A stretch of DNA of 64,000 nt from Zygnema circumcarinatum (taxonomy: Eukaryota > Streptophyta > Zygnematophyceae > Zygnematales > Zygnemataceae). The stretch is taken from assembly GCA_037447605.1 (NCBI GenBank), contig CM074809.1:1331285-1395284 (forward strand), written 5' to 3'. A model generated the notes under the pieces. The model ran no database searches. It saw only the letters and a program-made list of their open reading frames with translations, and was not told the origin of the DNA. Each line of letters begins with the position of its first letter. Position 1 is the first letter of the stretch. Below, piece by piece: positions 46,440-58,509 of the stretch. A program made the translations under genes and the position numbers.

Positions 46440-49400
46440 ATGGCCACGTACCAACAGGCAACTGCTGCCCGGCAAGCACGATTATTCCAGAGTTTTCACT
46501 GCCAACTAGATCCGCAATGTCCGAATTTTTCTAAGTGTTGTCTTTTCCAGCCTCGATTCCTATTAGGGGCCATTTCTGTACTTTTAATTCTCTTATCATG
46601 CACACAACTAGTAGCTCCCGAAGGCAACATTCAGAAGCCTTCATGGTCAGAGTCAGTAGAAAATCATCCTATCGATTCGCATACAGTAGTACCATCTTCT
46701 GGGGGAACTCCATCCCACTCTTCCGCATCTTCTCTCAGCTTGGATCACCTTTCGAGTCCATTTCTGAGAGCTAAATTTCTCTATACCGCTTCAACACCGG
46801 ATCCTTCCTCTGATCTGGTTCTGCAACGATCACGCCAAAGTGAGTTAACTTACGCATTTAAGCAAGGTGCTTCTGTGTGCAGTACTCATTTATCACTGAA
46901 TATGTGTATAATGGCATTTACATTACAAGTTTCTGGCATTTTAACATCCATCTTGACACTGCATTGGAGGGTTCAGCTGATTTTTCTTCCTTTAAATGAA
47001 TTTCATCATGTAGTTGCTTTGCTGAAACATTTTTCAAACGGTAGGCAGATGGGAACACAGCACAATGCACAAAAGGCATATTTTGCAACGCTTCCTCCAT
47101 CCTTTTATCGTTCAGTAGAATGTAGTCATGAGACCTAACTTTAAAAAAAATGATTACAGGCATATTGGTTTGTTTCCAAACGAGATAACAGCCAGCGCAT
47201 TTTATTGATCAGTTTTTTTTTATCGCTGCGAAAGCATGCGATGCTGAAAGAGTGCCATCCTTATGTCAAAACCTCCACTCTAATTTTCTGAAGTGGAGTA
47301 TAGCACTTCACAGTAGGAAGCCCACGCGCATTGCTGAGAGGACGTTCGTTTTCAGACGACACGTTGCAGGCTTTGGCGGCGTCTCTAAATGGTCTCGGCG
47401 AAAGTGCGGATTTCTGCAACTTTTCCTGGGTTACATGCTCCAGTAATAGGCTTGTCCAGACAATGTGAGTCTTACTTTATGCATCAAGGAAGGCGCGGAA
47501 GCTTGCTTTCGCCCCTCATGATAAGTGGTAGGATATCCCATGTTTTGCATTACCTCATCTGTAACGGTGTAGGATTCCCCGCTCTCGCTCGCTCTAACTG
47601 CAAGCCTGGACGCTTCCTGCTTTATTGAAGATGTGTTGGTTTCTGACAGTTTCGTGTTGGAATGCTTTCCGATGAAGCTAACCACCTGTAGCTATCTGCT
47701 CGGCTATGCCTTTTGTTCCCTCAGCAATCTTGCCGGCCACGTGACATCAACCAAACCTCAATTCACTGCCAGCTTTGAGAATTTAACATCTCTTCAAACA
47801 CTGTGAGTCGGACGGCTCCCTGGACCATATATCGCTGCTACTCTCATGCGGATGTGCTCGCAAAGCAGACACTTTTTCAAGAAGGCAATTTCGTGACTTT
47901 TTGGATTCGCCATGGCATCAAAAAACCATTTACAGAGCAATGTAGGGTGTGGCTTGCAGGAACTTGAGCAACTCCAATTTTGTTGGCGCCGTTCCTGCTA
48001 GTATTGGGGCACTACTTAATCTTCTCACACTGTGAGTATTCACTATACCTCGCATCTGTATTATTCGTGTGCTACTCGGAAATCTTCCAGGGGGCTCCTT
48101 ATTCCGCATATTAGAAGCCTCCAAAACCGGATCTTAAGTATTCCAATTTGTGAATCGGCCTGTCACTCCCTGAAGAGACCACTGCATTCTCCTTAAGCAG
48201 CAGGATTCATAGACTGCAATGGGATTGATATGCTTAGGTCTTCTTCTCTGAGTTATTTGCCAGAGTGAAAACTCATCCACACAATGTATTGCTGATGGCT
48301 TTGAGGTCCTTCGTACGGCGTCCCGGGGATGCTTTGCTCCGAGTGCGGATTTTCCATAGTGGATGAGCTGCATGTGGTGGGCTGTGTCTTGCAGCGATTT
48401 GAGCCACAACATTTTTGACGCTATTGATTCGAACATGTTCCAGAATCTGTCCAAGCTGACCTACCTGTGAGTTGTTTTCTACTTTCCAGTTTCGTCAGCT
48501 TGCCGTTCAGGGAGCTGCCTGGACAGACAGTCTGAATAGGATCAAAGATTTTAGTTCTAGCTTTATATCATTGTTTAATTGTCTGTTTCTGAGATGGATT
48601 TTCTGACGTTTTTGGTTGATTTTTCTAGTCGTAGAGTGTTCTCCACGAGGAAAGCAACGTGAGATGAATTCTTCTTTTAGAGTACGAACTTTTACCAGAA
48701 AATTATGGCTGCTATACGAAATAGGTTGTTTATTCGATTTTCTGCTGTTCTTGCCAACAGAGATCTAAGCAACAATTATCTCGATTGCATTCCGGAGAGT
48801 CTTGGGGCCACGAATCTCACATACTTGTGAGCTCAACAACCCGACTTCCTGCCCATGGACAGAAATGTCTCTGCAGAGATATGACGACCTTCTAAATGGG
48901 TTTTGTGAGAGAGCTGTGAGAGAGGACTGAACTGGTGAGCGGTTCTATGGCAGGGACCTCTCGGCCAATCATTTCAGCCAAATACCTGAAGAGATCGGCA
49001 ACCTTTTGAACCTCCGCGTTCTGTGAGTAGCGCTCTGCTCATTGTTGTAGCATGATCAGCATTCTGGATGGCTGAAACGTTGGGGATAAAAGGCCGGGAA
49101 GGGAGGAGCAACTGGTGATTTTTACGCTTAGATAAGGGGATGGCATTGAATGGTACAGGTCAAGTCAGTCTTCGTTTGAGGGAAGGAGCTGCGTGAAGAA
49201 AACGAGATTGTTCTTGAATTTGAAGGAACATGCTACTGTTTCTTCCTTAATCATACTACTACATACTCTTAATACATACCCTTAATACACACTTTTTATA
49301 ATCCTTTTTTTTTTTTGGCTTTTTTTTCCTTTGTATGCTGTGTTCTTCCTCGCAGGGACCTCAGCGACAACCTCATAAGTTACGCCGGACTTCCTCGCAA

Positions 49401-52400
49401 ATTTGTCAACCTGTTGCAGCTGGAAATCCTGTAAGCTCTCCTATCCTCTTGTTCAAGAGTTTACTTTCATAGTGGCAGTGAGTGTGCCATGTAAAGGCTG
49501 CAGGCAATTATTGAGTTCGCTACTTTTTACAAAGTAACTCTCTTTAGCCTCCTAGATTGCCCTGCTACAGACAGTGTGATTGTGTTCATTCAATCTTTTA
49601 TGATGGGACCCCTTTGTCTGAATCTTGTGGAAAGTTCGAGGTCAGTGCGGATGCTGCGTGAAGGTGAGTCCAACTTCTCTCTCTGACTGTAAATTAAGTT
49701 TTTTATTCTGTTCTGCAGCGATCTCAGCTTGAACAGTCTCGGATCCTCGGGAGCAGGCCAATCCAATTGCCGTGTGTAAGTCGCTTCTACAGTGTGTACA
49801 ACTCTAAAGGTCGTACTAAATTGTTACATGCCTGAAAACGGCAAAGAAAATGATCGAGTAAGGCTAGTTTTGGGTTGGCAAGCTGCAGAGAGTGTTGTAA
49901 AGCCTGCCTGTCTAGGAGAAGAGTGCTCTCCTTTCGAACTAGTTCAGCCCCTCCCTTTCCCTCTCGCTTGCCAATACATTCATATGGGTTGCTGGAGGGA
50001 ATGTTCACAGATTCAACAGCAGTGACTTCATTGCCTTGAAGGACTTCATTCCGCAATACATCAACAAATTTTCTAATCTCCGCCTCTTGTAAGAACCACG
50101 TCAAGTGTCTCCAATCACTTGAGCTCACGAAATAGAAGTAGCTGACAGATTGATCTGTTTGGCTGTCCATTTGAAAAGCTATGTTGTGATAAGTCCGTAA
50201 AGAACTTGAACTTTTGGCTTTCCTGTGAGTGAGATGAGGAGAGCTTTTGTCCTTTTAGCTCCTTGCTTGACTTAGCTGCTGAAATTTAGTCAGAACGAGT
50301 GGTGCAGGAGTCTGAGTCAGAACGAATTGTCGGATCGCATACACTTTGAGGACTGCCCAACGTGCTACTTCACCTCCAAAATGACCTTGTGAGTTTCCAG
50401 CATTCTCAATGATGTATCATATGCTGTACTTGTGCTGCTAGAACGCTTTCATAGAGAGGGCGATTCTAGTGTTGTGTAGTCAGTTCACAGAACGTTGCAA
50501 TGTGGGCCGTTAAAATTGTCTGCTGAGTGAATTGGGATGGTCCTTTCTTTCGCTGACCAATGAACTCAGTACTCAACTCGCAGACATCGATAAAACTAGT
50601 GAACATCTTGTGTTTCAAACGTGTTTTTTGAAAGGCACGAATGATGTCGGTTTTGGATTCTAATTATTTCGAGAAGGATTGTTGTAAACCTGTTCTAAAG
50701 GAGTTTTGCAAATAAATTTTGCAGTTTGAGGATATGGTCATTTTGTGCCTCTCCCGCATCCCTATCGCATGCGGATGGTGGATCTGCTCTCCCTTTTCTT
50801 TTCTTTCCCTATCTACCGTGTGCTTCGCTCAAATTTGGAAAGGATGCACTGTCACCGACATTTATGTTTATTAGTTTCCGTGATTTGTGCTCCATGCAGG
50901 GACTTGACAGACAATTTGTTCTACGAGTTACTGACTCCCCCAAACTATTCGGGCCGACCTACCGTTCTGTGCGCACCAAACCCACTTGCCTGTTTCTACT
51001 CCATTTTTTGGCTCTGTGATTTGCAGGGGTCTGGTGGGCTCGCCTGCTTGAAACCGCTGTTTTACAGAGTTTGAGAAATCTTCTTCGACCTTTGGCTCTG
51101 TATCCTTCGCTAAGATGTAATGTTAGTCAAAGCAAAAGGATGAACTATGCTTTAGGTCTGTTTTCTGGACTGCATCAGTTGAGATGAGAATTTGGGAGTT
51201 TGCTTGTGCAGATATGCGAGTAAAAACAAGCTGCGTAGCTTTCCCTTTTTTTCAACCTTGTCTTCATTCTCTTCACTCACTTCACTGTGAGTAGGCCGAC
51301 CAGTCTTTAGTCTTTCTCCCACCCTGTTTGTCTGTCTTATGGGCATTGCGGTTGCTGATCTCAGCTTCATGTGGTTGATGCAGTGATATCTCCAACAATG
51401 AATTGACCGGACAACTTGTAAGTCTACAGCTATGCTTTAAGGACTCAGTTTATTTCCTCTCTCACTGGGCTGTAACTCCAGCCCTCATGGCAGGGTTGGG
51501 CCTTGCATTTCTGCCTTAGGTCAGGCCTAATTTAGCATTTTTAACTTCTCCTTGAGCGGAAAATTCATCATTCATCTTTTATGCCCTTTTTAGTCGGTCA
51601 ATGATATGCCCAAAAGACCGCTGACTTCATGATTAATCTTTTCCCTCGTTTCATTAGCGGTGGAAATCAGCAAAGTCTCTTGACATTTCGCTCTATAAAC
51701 ATCCTCGCTGTCACTCTCTGTCACTCGCTTACATTGTAACATGGCTATAGCGGCAGTTTGATGTGAGAGAGTCGTAGGGTTGTTGAAGCTTTCAATCCAG
51801 TTGTACCTGTTAATGTGTATCCCCATATAGGATATGCCATATGGGACTTGGCTCAAAGTTTCGTCTTCAATCGTGCATTCTTCAAAGTAGTTATCTCCTA
51901 TTCAAGATGGCTCGTTCTGCCTTAGACCCCATTTCCGCATTCATCTCTCATCTTCTCTTGAACGTCTTTGCAGCCAAACTTCACCAACAACTTGACATCC
52001 CTCAACGTTGCTAATAACAATCTGTCGGGGACCCTTCCGCTGAGCTCCTTAGACTTTCAGTATTTGTAAGGTTCCTTCTGTGTAGTTTTTGTCAATATGA
52101 TGCCTTTGCAAATGTGTCTTTCTTCTAGCTATTGGTGTACATCTGAGTCCTGTGTTTTTTTTCTTTTTTCGCTCCTTTGTGTATCAAATCACACGTGCTG
52201 CCTTTAAGTTTGCGCTAAAGGGGCCGTCATTGGGAGGGTGCGAGTCTTTGCTGAGAAATCTCTTGAAATGAAAAATTGTCAGAAGGTATTGAGGCTTGCA
52301 TGTGTCTCCTTGGCTCGTCTTTGGGGCTCTTGCTCAAGCTCAGTTGCAAGCGTACCTCCTGTTGAATATGTTAAGCCTCGGAGGTTAAGCTTCCATTCAT

Positions 52401-54021
52401 TGCTACCTTTAGTATGCGCATTTATGTATGTATGTATGTATGTATGTATGTATGTATATCAGTGTATTTATATGTATGCATAATATATGCTTTAGTATCT
52501 GACTAAGTCGGAGCAGTTGCACGTGGTGGGCCCCATCAGAAATGTTTCGGGGAACCCTTTCTTGACCGGATCAGTTCCGGCCGCATGGCTGAAGAATGCG
52601 GGAACGAATTCATGTTCCATGTGAGTCCTTTAAGACGAACAAAAAGAGATTCATTTCGTCGACTGAAATAAGCCCAAGAATTGGTCTCGGGTAGAGTGCA
52701 GTGCTGGTGGGAAGATAGAAAATCCTTAAATACCAGTGAAGATATGACAAGAACATGCCATTTCTCCATTCTCCCTCACGTTATCAGATTCATGGCCATA
52801 TTTAAATTTCCATTTTTCTCTTTGTCTTTGTCTCAATCGTCACCTTTATCTTCATCTCTTTCATTTTCACTAGGCTTCTTTTCTGTACGAATGCGTCCAT
52901 CTTATGGACATCTATCAAAATTTGTCCGGTTGGGTTGTCACATGGTTTCTACTTGCAGGTATAGAAATACATCTCTCAGTGTTCCAGGATGCGCAAGTAT
53001 GTCTCAAAAATCCTTCAAACCCTTTGATATTTCTCTTCTCATACCTCTACCCTTAAGGCAAACTTAAGGCAACCGACGTTAAGTTGCCAGAAATCAAAGC
53101 CTATTCTGGATTAGGCCAACATGCTTTCTCATAGCCAAGTCAAAGACCAGCTTGTGCATTCAATCCTACCTGACTGGGATCGATCCTTTTTTGTTGGTCT
53201 GATGTGTGATTTCGCATTGAGATAGTTTTAGCCAACTAATCTGATCAGGAACTTCAACTTTGCGGGGAATAGCATTGATAGGATCGTCCATTTGTCAGTT
53301 GAAGCAAAGTCGAACGGTTGTACTTTGGATGGGGCTGTCCTTATGGCAATTCAGGAGTGAAATGTCCTCAACTGACTAAGCAGGCTAGATAAGACATATT
53401 TTTTCCATTCTTTCGGGACTTGTTTTGTGATCTATGGATCTGTTCAACTAAAACATGCGCACGTTTTCTCCGAATAAATGCCCGTATTACATGTTTAATG
53501 AATTGCAAACATTAGCTCCTGACCTCGTTTCTGCTTCATTTTGTTGCCTGCAGGTCCCTACCCACCTCCCGCCGGCCCCCCTCCCTTCCCTCCCTTTCGT
53601 CCTCCCTCCCCTCCTCCTTCCCCTCCTTCCTCCCCCCCCCCTCCTCCTCCCTCCCGTCCTCCTCCCTCTCCCTCTCCCACTCCCCCTTCCCTCCACCCTC
53701 CCCCTTACGCAACCCCTGACCTCTCCCTTGACCACCCATCAGAACCTCCTCCACAAGTGCTCTCGGAAACGACCTCTCCTATCGCTCCTCCACCCTCGGG
53801 GGGAGGTACGAGTATGAACTTATCAATTTTCCCCGGACTTCCCGACTGTAGAGATGAAGCAGTAGGTTATATCATATAGTAAATTCAGATACGAGATTTA
53901 GATGGAGTATATGTGTGGGATTCTGTCCCCTGATCCCATAGCTCACGAACAGAGCCCCATCATCAGCTGTGCCAGTTCTTGCTGTCTTTCTCAGATTGTA
54001 GGGAGACCCTTTTGGACTCCC

Positions 54022-54070
<49 letters not shown>

Positions 54071-57000
54071 AGTTCCTTTACTTGTGGGGTGTTTGCAAGT
54101 TGCGAGTTTTTGAGAGTATGGTGAGGGGGGGGTTGTGCAGGCAGTAATACCATGAAGGCGTGGCAGATCGCTCTGTTGGCAGCAGCCGCCACTGCAGGGT
54201 TTTCTGCTCTCATTCTCGGTGCGTGCTTCTTTTTTGGAGCACTCGGAAAGTGGGGGAAGCAGGGCAGGAAGACAATGCCCTTAGCGGGGTTTGCGCAACT
54301 GCCAGCAGAAGGTACGCTTTGCTTGCTCTGCAGAATTTTATTTACTTTACTTCGGCGGCATCTCCTCTCTTGAATTCTGCAATGCTCGCATTGTTTTCCC
54401 TCAGAAGCATCAAGCATTCCGAGGAGAATATATCCTTCGCCTTATGCTTGGGCTTGTACTGTGTGTTACGATCTATTTTCCGTGTGTTTTTGTGCTGATG
54501 CAGATTTAGGGATGTCCCCTCAGCAAAGCAGCAAGATGCCGTACGTCCATGTGAACCTGTTCCGTGTTCTTCCATTGTCAGATATCAACATAGCCACGCA
54601 TTACTTCAATGAGGCAGCGAAAATTGGGGAAGGAGGGTACGGAACAGTGTACAAGGGAATGGGGCCGGATGGGGAAGTGTGGGCCGTCAAGAGGGCAAAG
54701 AGGGTGTCTCGAATTCGTCGAAAAGAGTTCGAAAACGAGGTAGGAGGGGGGCTGAAGGGTTTCATAATCTATTGGATTGCCGAGCTCATGCTATCCTACA
54801 CCTGCTATTTGGAGTTCTTTGGATTTTGAGATTTTTGAGCTTGCTTTGTTGAGAAAAAGGCTGTTCAGTGTTTCTGAATGGTTCCGATTCGCGAGATTGG
54901 CAGATTTGAATTTCTGATGGTGAGATGGCGATGAATGTCTTCGCGGGGTTTGAAAATATCCGCCCTTGAGTGATGATAGCTTTGTCTTAGGAAAGAAGCG
55001 TAAGAGAGGAATGAGTTTGGGAGAGGCGCAGATTAGCACCATTTCTTTGATGAGTCATCGGAATTTGGTGAAGCTTTTTGGCTATTGCGATGAGGACAAT
55101 GAGGAAATTTTAGTGTACGAATACATGTGCAACGGAAATTTGCGAGAGCATCTTCGTCCAAAAGAAGGTGAGAATTTCTGCAGCTTTTATGCATAACTAA
55201 GGTTGAATCCCTATGAATGACGGCGTTTCTTGTTGTCCCTGTTGAGGAAAGAGTTTCACATGGCTTAGCCGTCAGTTGTAACGTGATTCTTTAAGGGACT
55301 TTTTTTCATTTTGCATGCTTAGCCATTCGCTATTCCTTCTCCTCATGGGTTTCTTCCTGCTATGTCTGGGAGAATACATGCGAACATTTAACGTGCTCAA
55401 GTTCTTTGTGCCCTGAACCACCGGGAAAGAAAGAAATCGCAGGAAAGCGAAAAACCTCTCCGAAGAAAAGGACTAACTGGATGAGAAAATAATCACCACG
55501 AAAGAAAAGCGCTACTGGGTCGAATTAACCACTTCCACAGTGAAGGTTAGAGTAGGTGTTAAAGTGAACGAATTTCAGTCATGAGACGGGGCATGATGCG
55601 GTGCTACTTGCAGGTGGACGGCCGGTGGGGGATTTGACCTTTGAGCAGAGGTTGCATATCGCAATTGGAGCGGCTCAAGGGCTACATTACCTGCACAGCT
55701 TTGCCACTCCTGCCATCATTCACCGCGATATTAAGTCTTCAAACATTCTTCTTGACAGCGAACTGAATGTAAGTAAAGGTGGTACTGGAGTAGAGGACTT
55801 CGACGGATGTTTGGGATATGAAAATATGTGGTTGACGAGGCAATGTTTGGGAGTAAGGTTGTTTGAGAAGCTCATAATTTCTCTAATGCTCCATCTTCGG
55901 TTGGACTAGTTCGAGTAGCACATGCTCAGTTCTGCTGTCTCTCGTTGCCCCCTCTTCCCCCCTCCCTCCCCTTCCATTTTCCTCCTCATTTCTCTCTCTC
56001 CCTCCCCCTCTTTTCGCCCTCCCTCTCCCCCTCTTCCTCGCTCACGCTGCTTCACTTGCATACCCCCTTCGCTCAAAACAAATTGATCTCTGCCTTACTT
56101 TCGCATCTGCCTAAGTTTGTCGCTATGAATTCTCAAAAAATGTAACACTGATTCTTGCAGGCCAAAGTGGCAGATTTTGGGCTACTAAAGCCACATATAG
56201 CCGTGGGAGTGGCAGTGAGCACAGCGGTTGCAGGCACTGTGGGGTATGTTGATCCTGACTACTACATGCACAACCGTGTTACTACCAAGAGCGATGTCTA
56301 CAGGTCAGCATGCATGCACCTCCCAACCGCTTTTGGTATTCTGAAAATATGCAATTCTCAGGGACCGCATAAACAAGTGAAGAAGTTATTGGTGGTGCTC
56401 CAAAATCCTACGTCAGCGTGTAGGCAGGTCTCAAGTAAGGTTTCCTGCTTCCGTATTGCAGTTTTGGAGTTGTATTACTGGAGTTATTGACGGGGAAGCC
56501 GCCCATAGTGGCGAAGGAGAAACGCAAGGCTGCGACGGCAGAGCAAATGGAAGGGGGTGAGGGGCAGTCTGGGCCATCGGATGAAGGTTCAACAACTCAC
56601 ATCGCTCAATGGGTGAGGCAGCCTTCCTTCCAATAGCATTTTCCACTACGAAAGTAAGTTGAAAAGGCAATTCTGAAAGTGAGAAAGAGACGGCATCAGT
56701 AAGGTAGAACCCATACGTTCTTCTTTATGGTGGCTCTCATCTGTTTGAGAAGAAAATTGTGAGGTTTGTCCTTAGTTTACACCTGTCGTTGTGTGATTTC
56801 GCTCTGCGAAGGTTGACTTGCGTGACTTCTGTCGTCATGTGTGGTGCCTATCGCAGGCTCTGCCAAAGGTATTGAAGGAAGGTGTTGCAGCAATAATCGA
56901 TCCTCGAATGGGAGACTTTCCGCTTGAAAAGGCTCAAGCAATGGCGAATGTGGCTGCCATATGTCTTCGCCGCGAGGGTGTAGACCGCCCGGAAATGAGT

Positions 57001-57156
57001 GAAGTCTGCATCCGATTGGGCGACATTCAGCTCAACAACTGCTCGACCTCCGTGTCTGCCAAGGATATGGAGTGGCTGAGCTCTCCAGCCGTGTCCCAAA
57101 GTTTTCATTCGGCAGGAGAGTCGCTGCCTATGACCGAGTCTCTTCAGGGGAGGTAG
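46440..57156 (+). CDS. LRR receptor-like kinase with extensin-like juxtamembrane spacer
   Basis: Plasma-membrane receptor kinase, 24 exons, 1004 aa. Exons: 46440-46839, 47356-47464, 47725-47802, 47960-48031, 48395-48466, 48761-48826, 48954-49022, 49356-49430, 49719-49775, 50011-50088, 50308-50388, 50900-50968, 51384-51417, 51974-52065, 52540-52620, 52959-52996, 53554-53805, 54141-54311, 54504-54739, 55032-55167, 55614-55768, 56161-56303, 56462-56612, 56857-57156. A hydrophobic signal ([19 protein letters not shown]) lies near residue 41; the true start may be in an upstream exon joined at the TTTTCCAG near 46549. An LRR cap ([16 protein letters not shown]), about twelve LRRs, a Cys pair, an 84-residue Pro-rich spacer, and a transmembrane segment (about 582-608) follow. 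The kinase has [36 protein letters not shown] and DRPEMSEV: an active RD kinase by motif. Confidence 0.92.
52425..52460. repeat. (ATGT)n microsatellite in a receptor-kinase intron
   Basis: About eight ATGT units inside the intron between the exons ending at 52065 and starting at 52540. Simple repeat without evident function. Confidence 0.95.
54021..54067. repeat. Poly-A plus (TA)n tract in a receptor-kinase intron
   Basis: About fourteen A followed by about fourteen TA units, in the intron just before the transmembrane exon. Confidence 0.95.
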
Positions 57157-58509
57157 GCTCTGCTCTCCGCTTGTAACAAAAAAGGCCCTTTTTCATATGG
57201 AGCAAGGTGAGAGATTCAGGAGCCCTGGATGGAGGGTTAGGGTGCGGAAACCTGTACTTTGCTCTTTTTATCCTCGGACTATTTATGGGAATAAAGCTCT
57301 AGAATAGGTTTAGAGTGTCTCATATATACATTAGCGTTATTTAAGCAGAGGCTCGATTCATGCCGATTCTTTGATCCTGCTGTAAAATTACATCTCGTTT
57401 CTCACCCTTCGCCGTAACTTCTGCCAAAATAATTTAGCACTTAGATTTCTGACAGCTTTTTTGTTAGCAGATTGTAACATTTTGGAGCAGCAATTGGTCC
57501 TCTAGTTATGATGGTCTTTACTGGATGAGCTGTGTCGTCCATCAGAGCGAACTTAGCACTTTAGTTTTGCTGGGCGGCCACCCACGGCTACAAAGAGCAT
57601 ACCCTGTGCTCTGTCCGGTGATACTCTATTGTTTTCAGCCAATCAAAATTGTTGGTCGTGCAATGTCACATGTACGCTATTTTCTGTCATCTGTTTGACG
57701 GTCTTTCAACTGAGACATAGACTCAGTTTGACTGCTGAGACATAGATGTAACATACACTTTCAGCCTTCTTTCAAAATCAAAAACCAATAGTCGGAGGCA
57801 CGCTTATGGAGGTGTAAAGCATGTACAAAATCTTGCCCATATGTTTTTATGATGGGTGGTCTGACCTCTATATCTATGACATTTGAAAATAATTAAACTG
57901 GGCTACACAAGTTACGAGAAGTTGTGCCTCCCAAATTTCTCGTCTGTTGTGTTCCCAATAATGTGGAGGGCGTGCTTTAATGAGTTGGCAGAGTACATTC
58001 CCGACGATTGTTCCTGAACAAGATCACGATCCCCTCCCTAGTAAATTACAAAAATAGGACTCCTCCAAAAGTAGTCAATCACTTTGTGCCTGACTTCAAC
58101 TACATGGGCGTGGTTTTCCGACATCCCCGAAGAGGAAATGGAGTTGCCTAGGGAGGTGAATTCTAAGAACGGAAGAATTAGAGATGAAGGTGGGCAGAAG
58201 TAGACAATTGTGCACAACACCAAGTCGCACCAAATGGTTGGTTCAACTGAAAACAGGCCACGTAACAGTTTCCACCCGTTTCACACCCGGCTCTATTGCA
58301 CTTCGACCTCAACGCATCGAATCTGCTGTAACACATGGCTGCTACCCATAACAAGTAGGTGTCGTTCAAAATGAAAGCAAGGATCCGTCTGATTGGTTTC
58401 ATCTCTTGGAGGCATCTTGCTTCCACAAGTGAGATGTCACAGCTTCAATGAGAGATAGAGAGCTCTTTCAACGCGGTTAAGTCAGCGAATGGAGGCATAG
58501 ATGGGATTG
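57157..58509. other. Convergent intergenic region
   Basis: Lies between the stop codons of the receptor kinase (plus) and the DUF3754 gene (minus), so it holds both 3' ends. AT-rich with several AATAAA-like sites. No gene is recognised. A further 3' exon of the DUF3754 gene could exist here but none is convincing. Confidence 0.5.

Noticed and set aside
51028-51053. Possible extra LRR-kinase exon after a TTGCAG acceptor
   Set aside because: In the needed phase it reaches a stop after eight residues (LGLVGSPA); the model closes without it.
53487-53754. Minus-strand Gly/Arg-rich frames
   Set aside because: Shadow of the Pro-rich exon of the receptor kinase.
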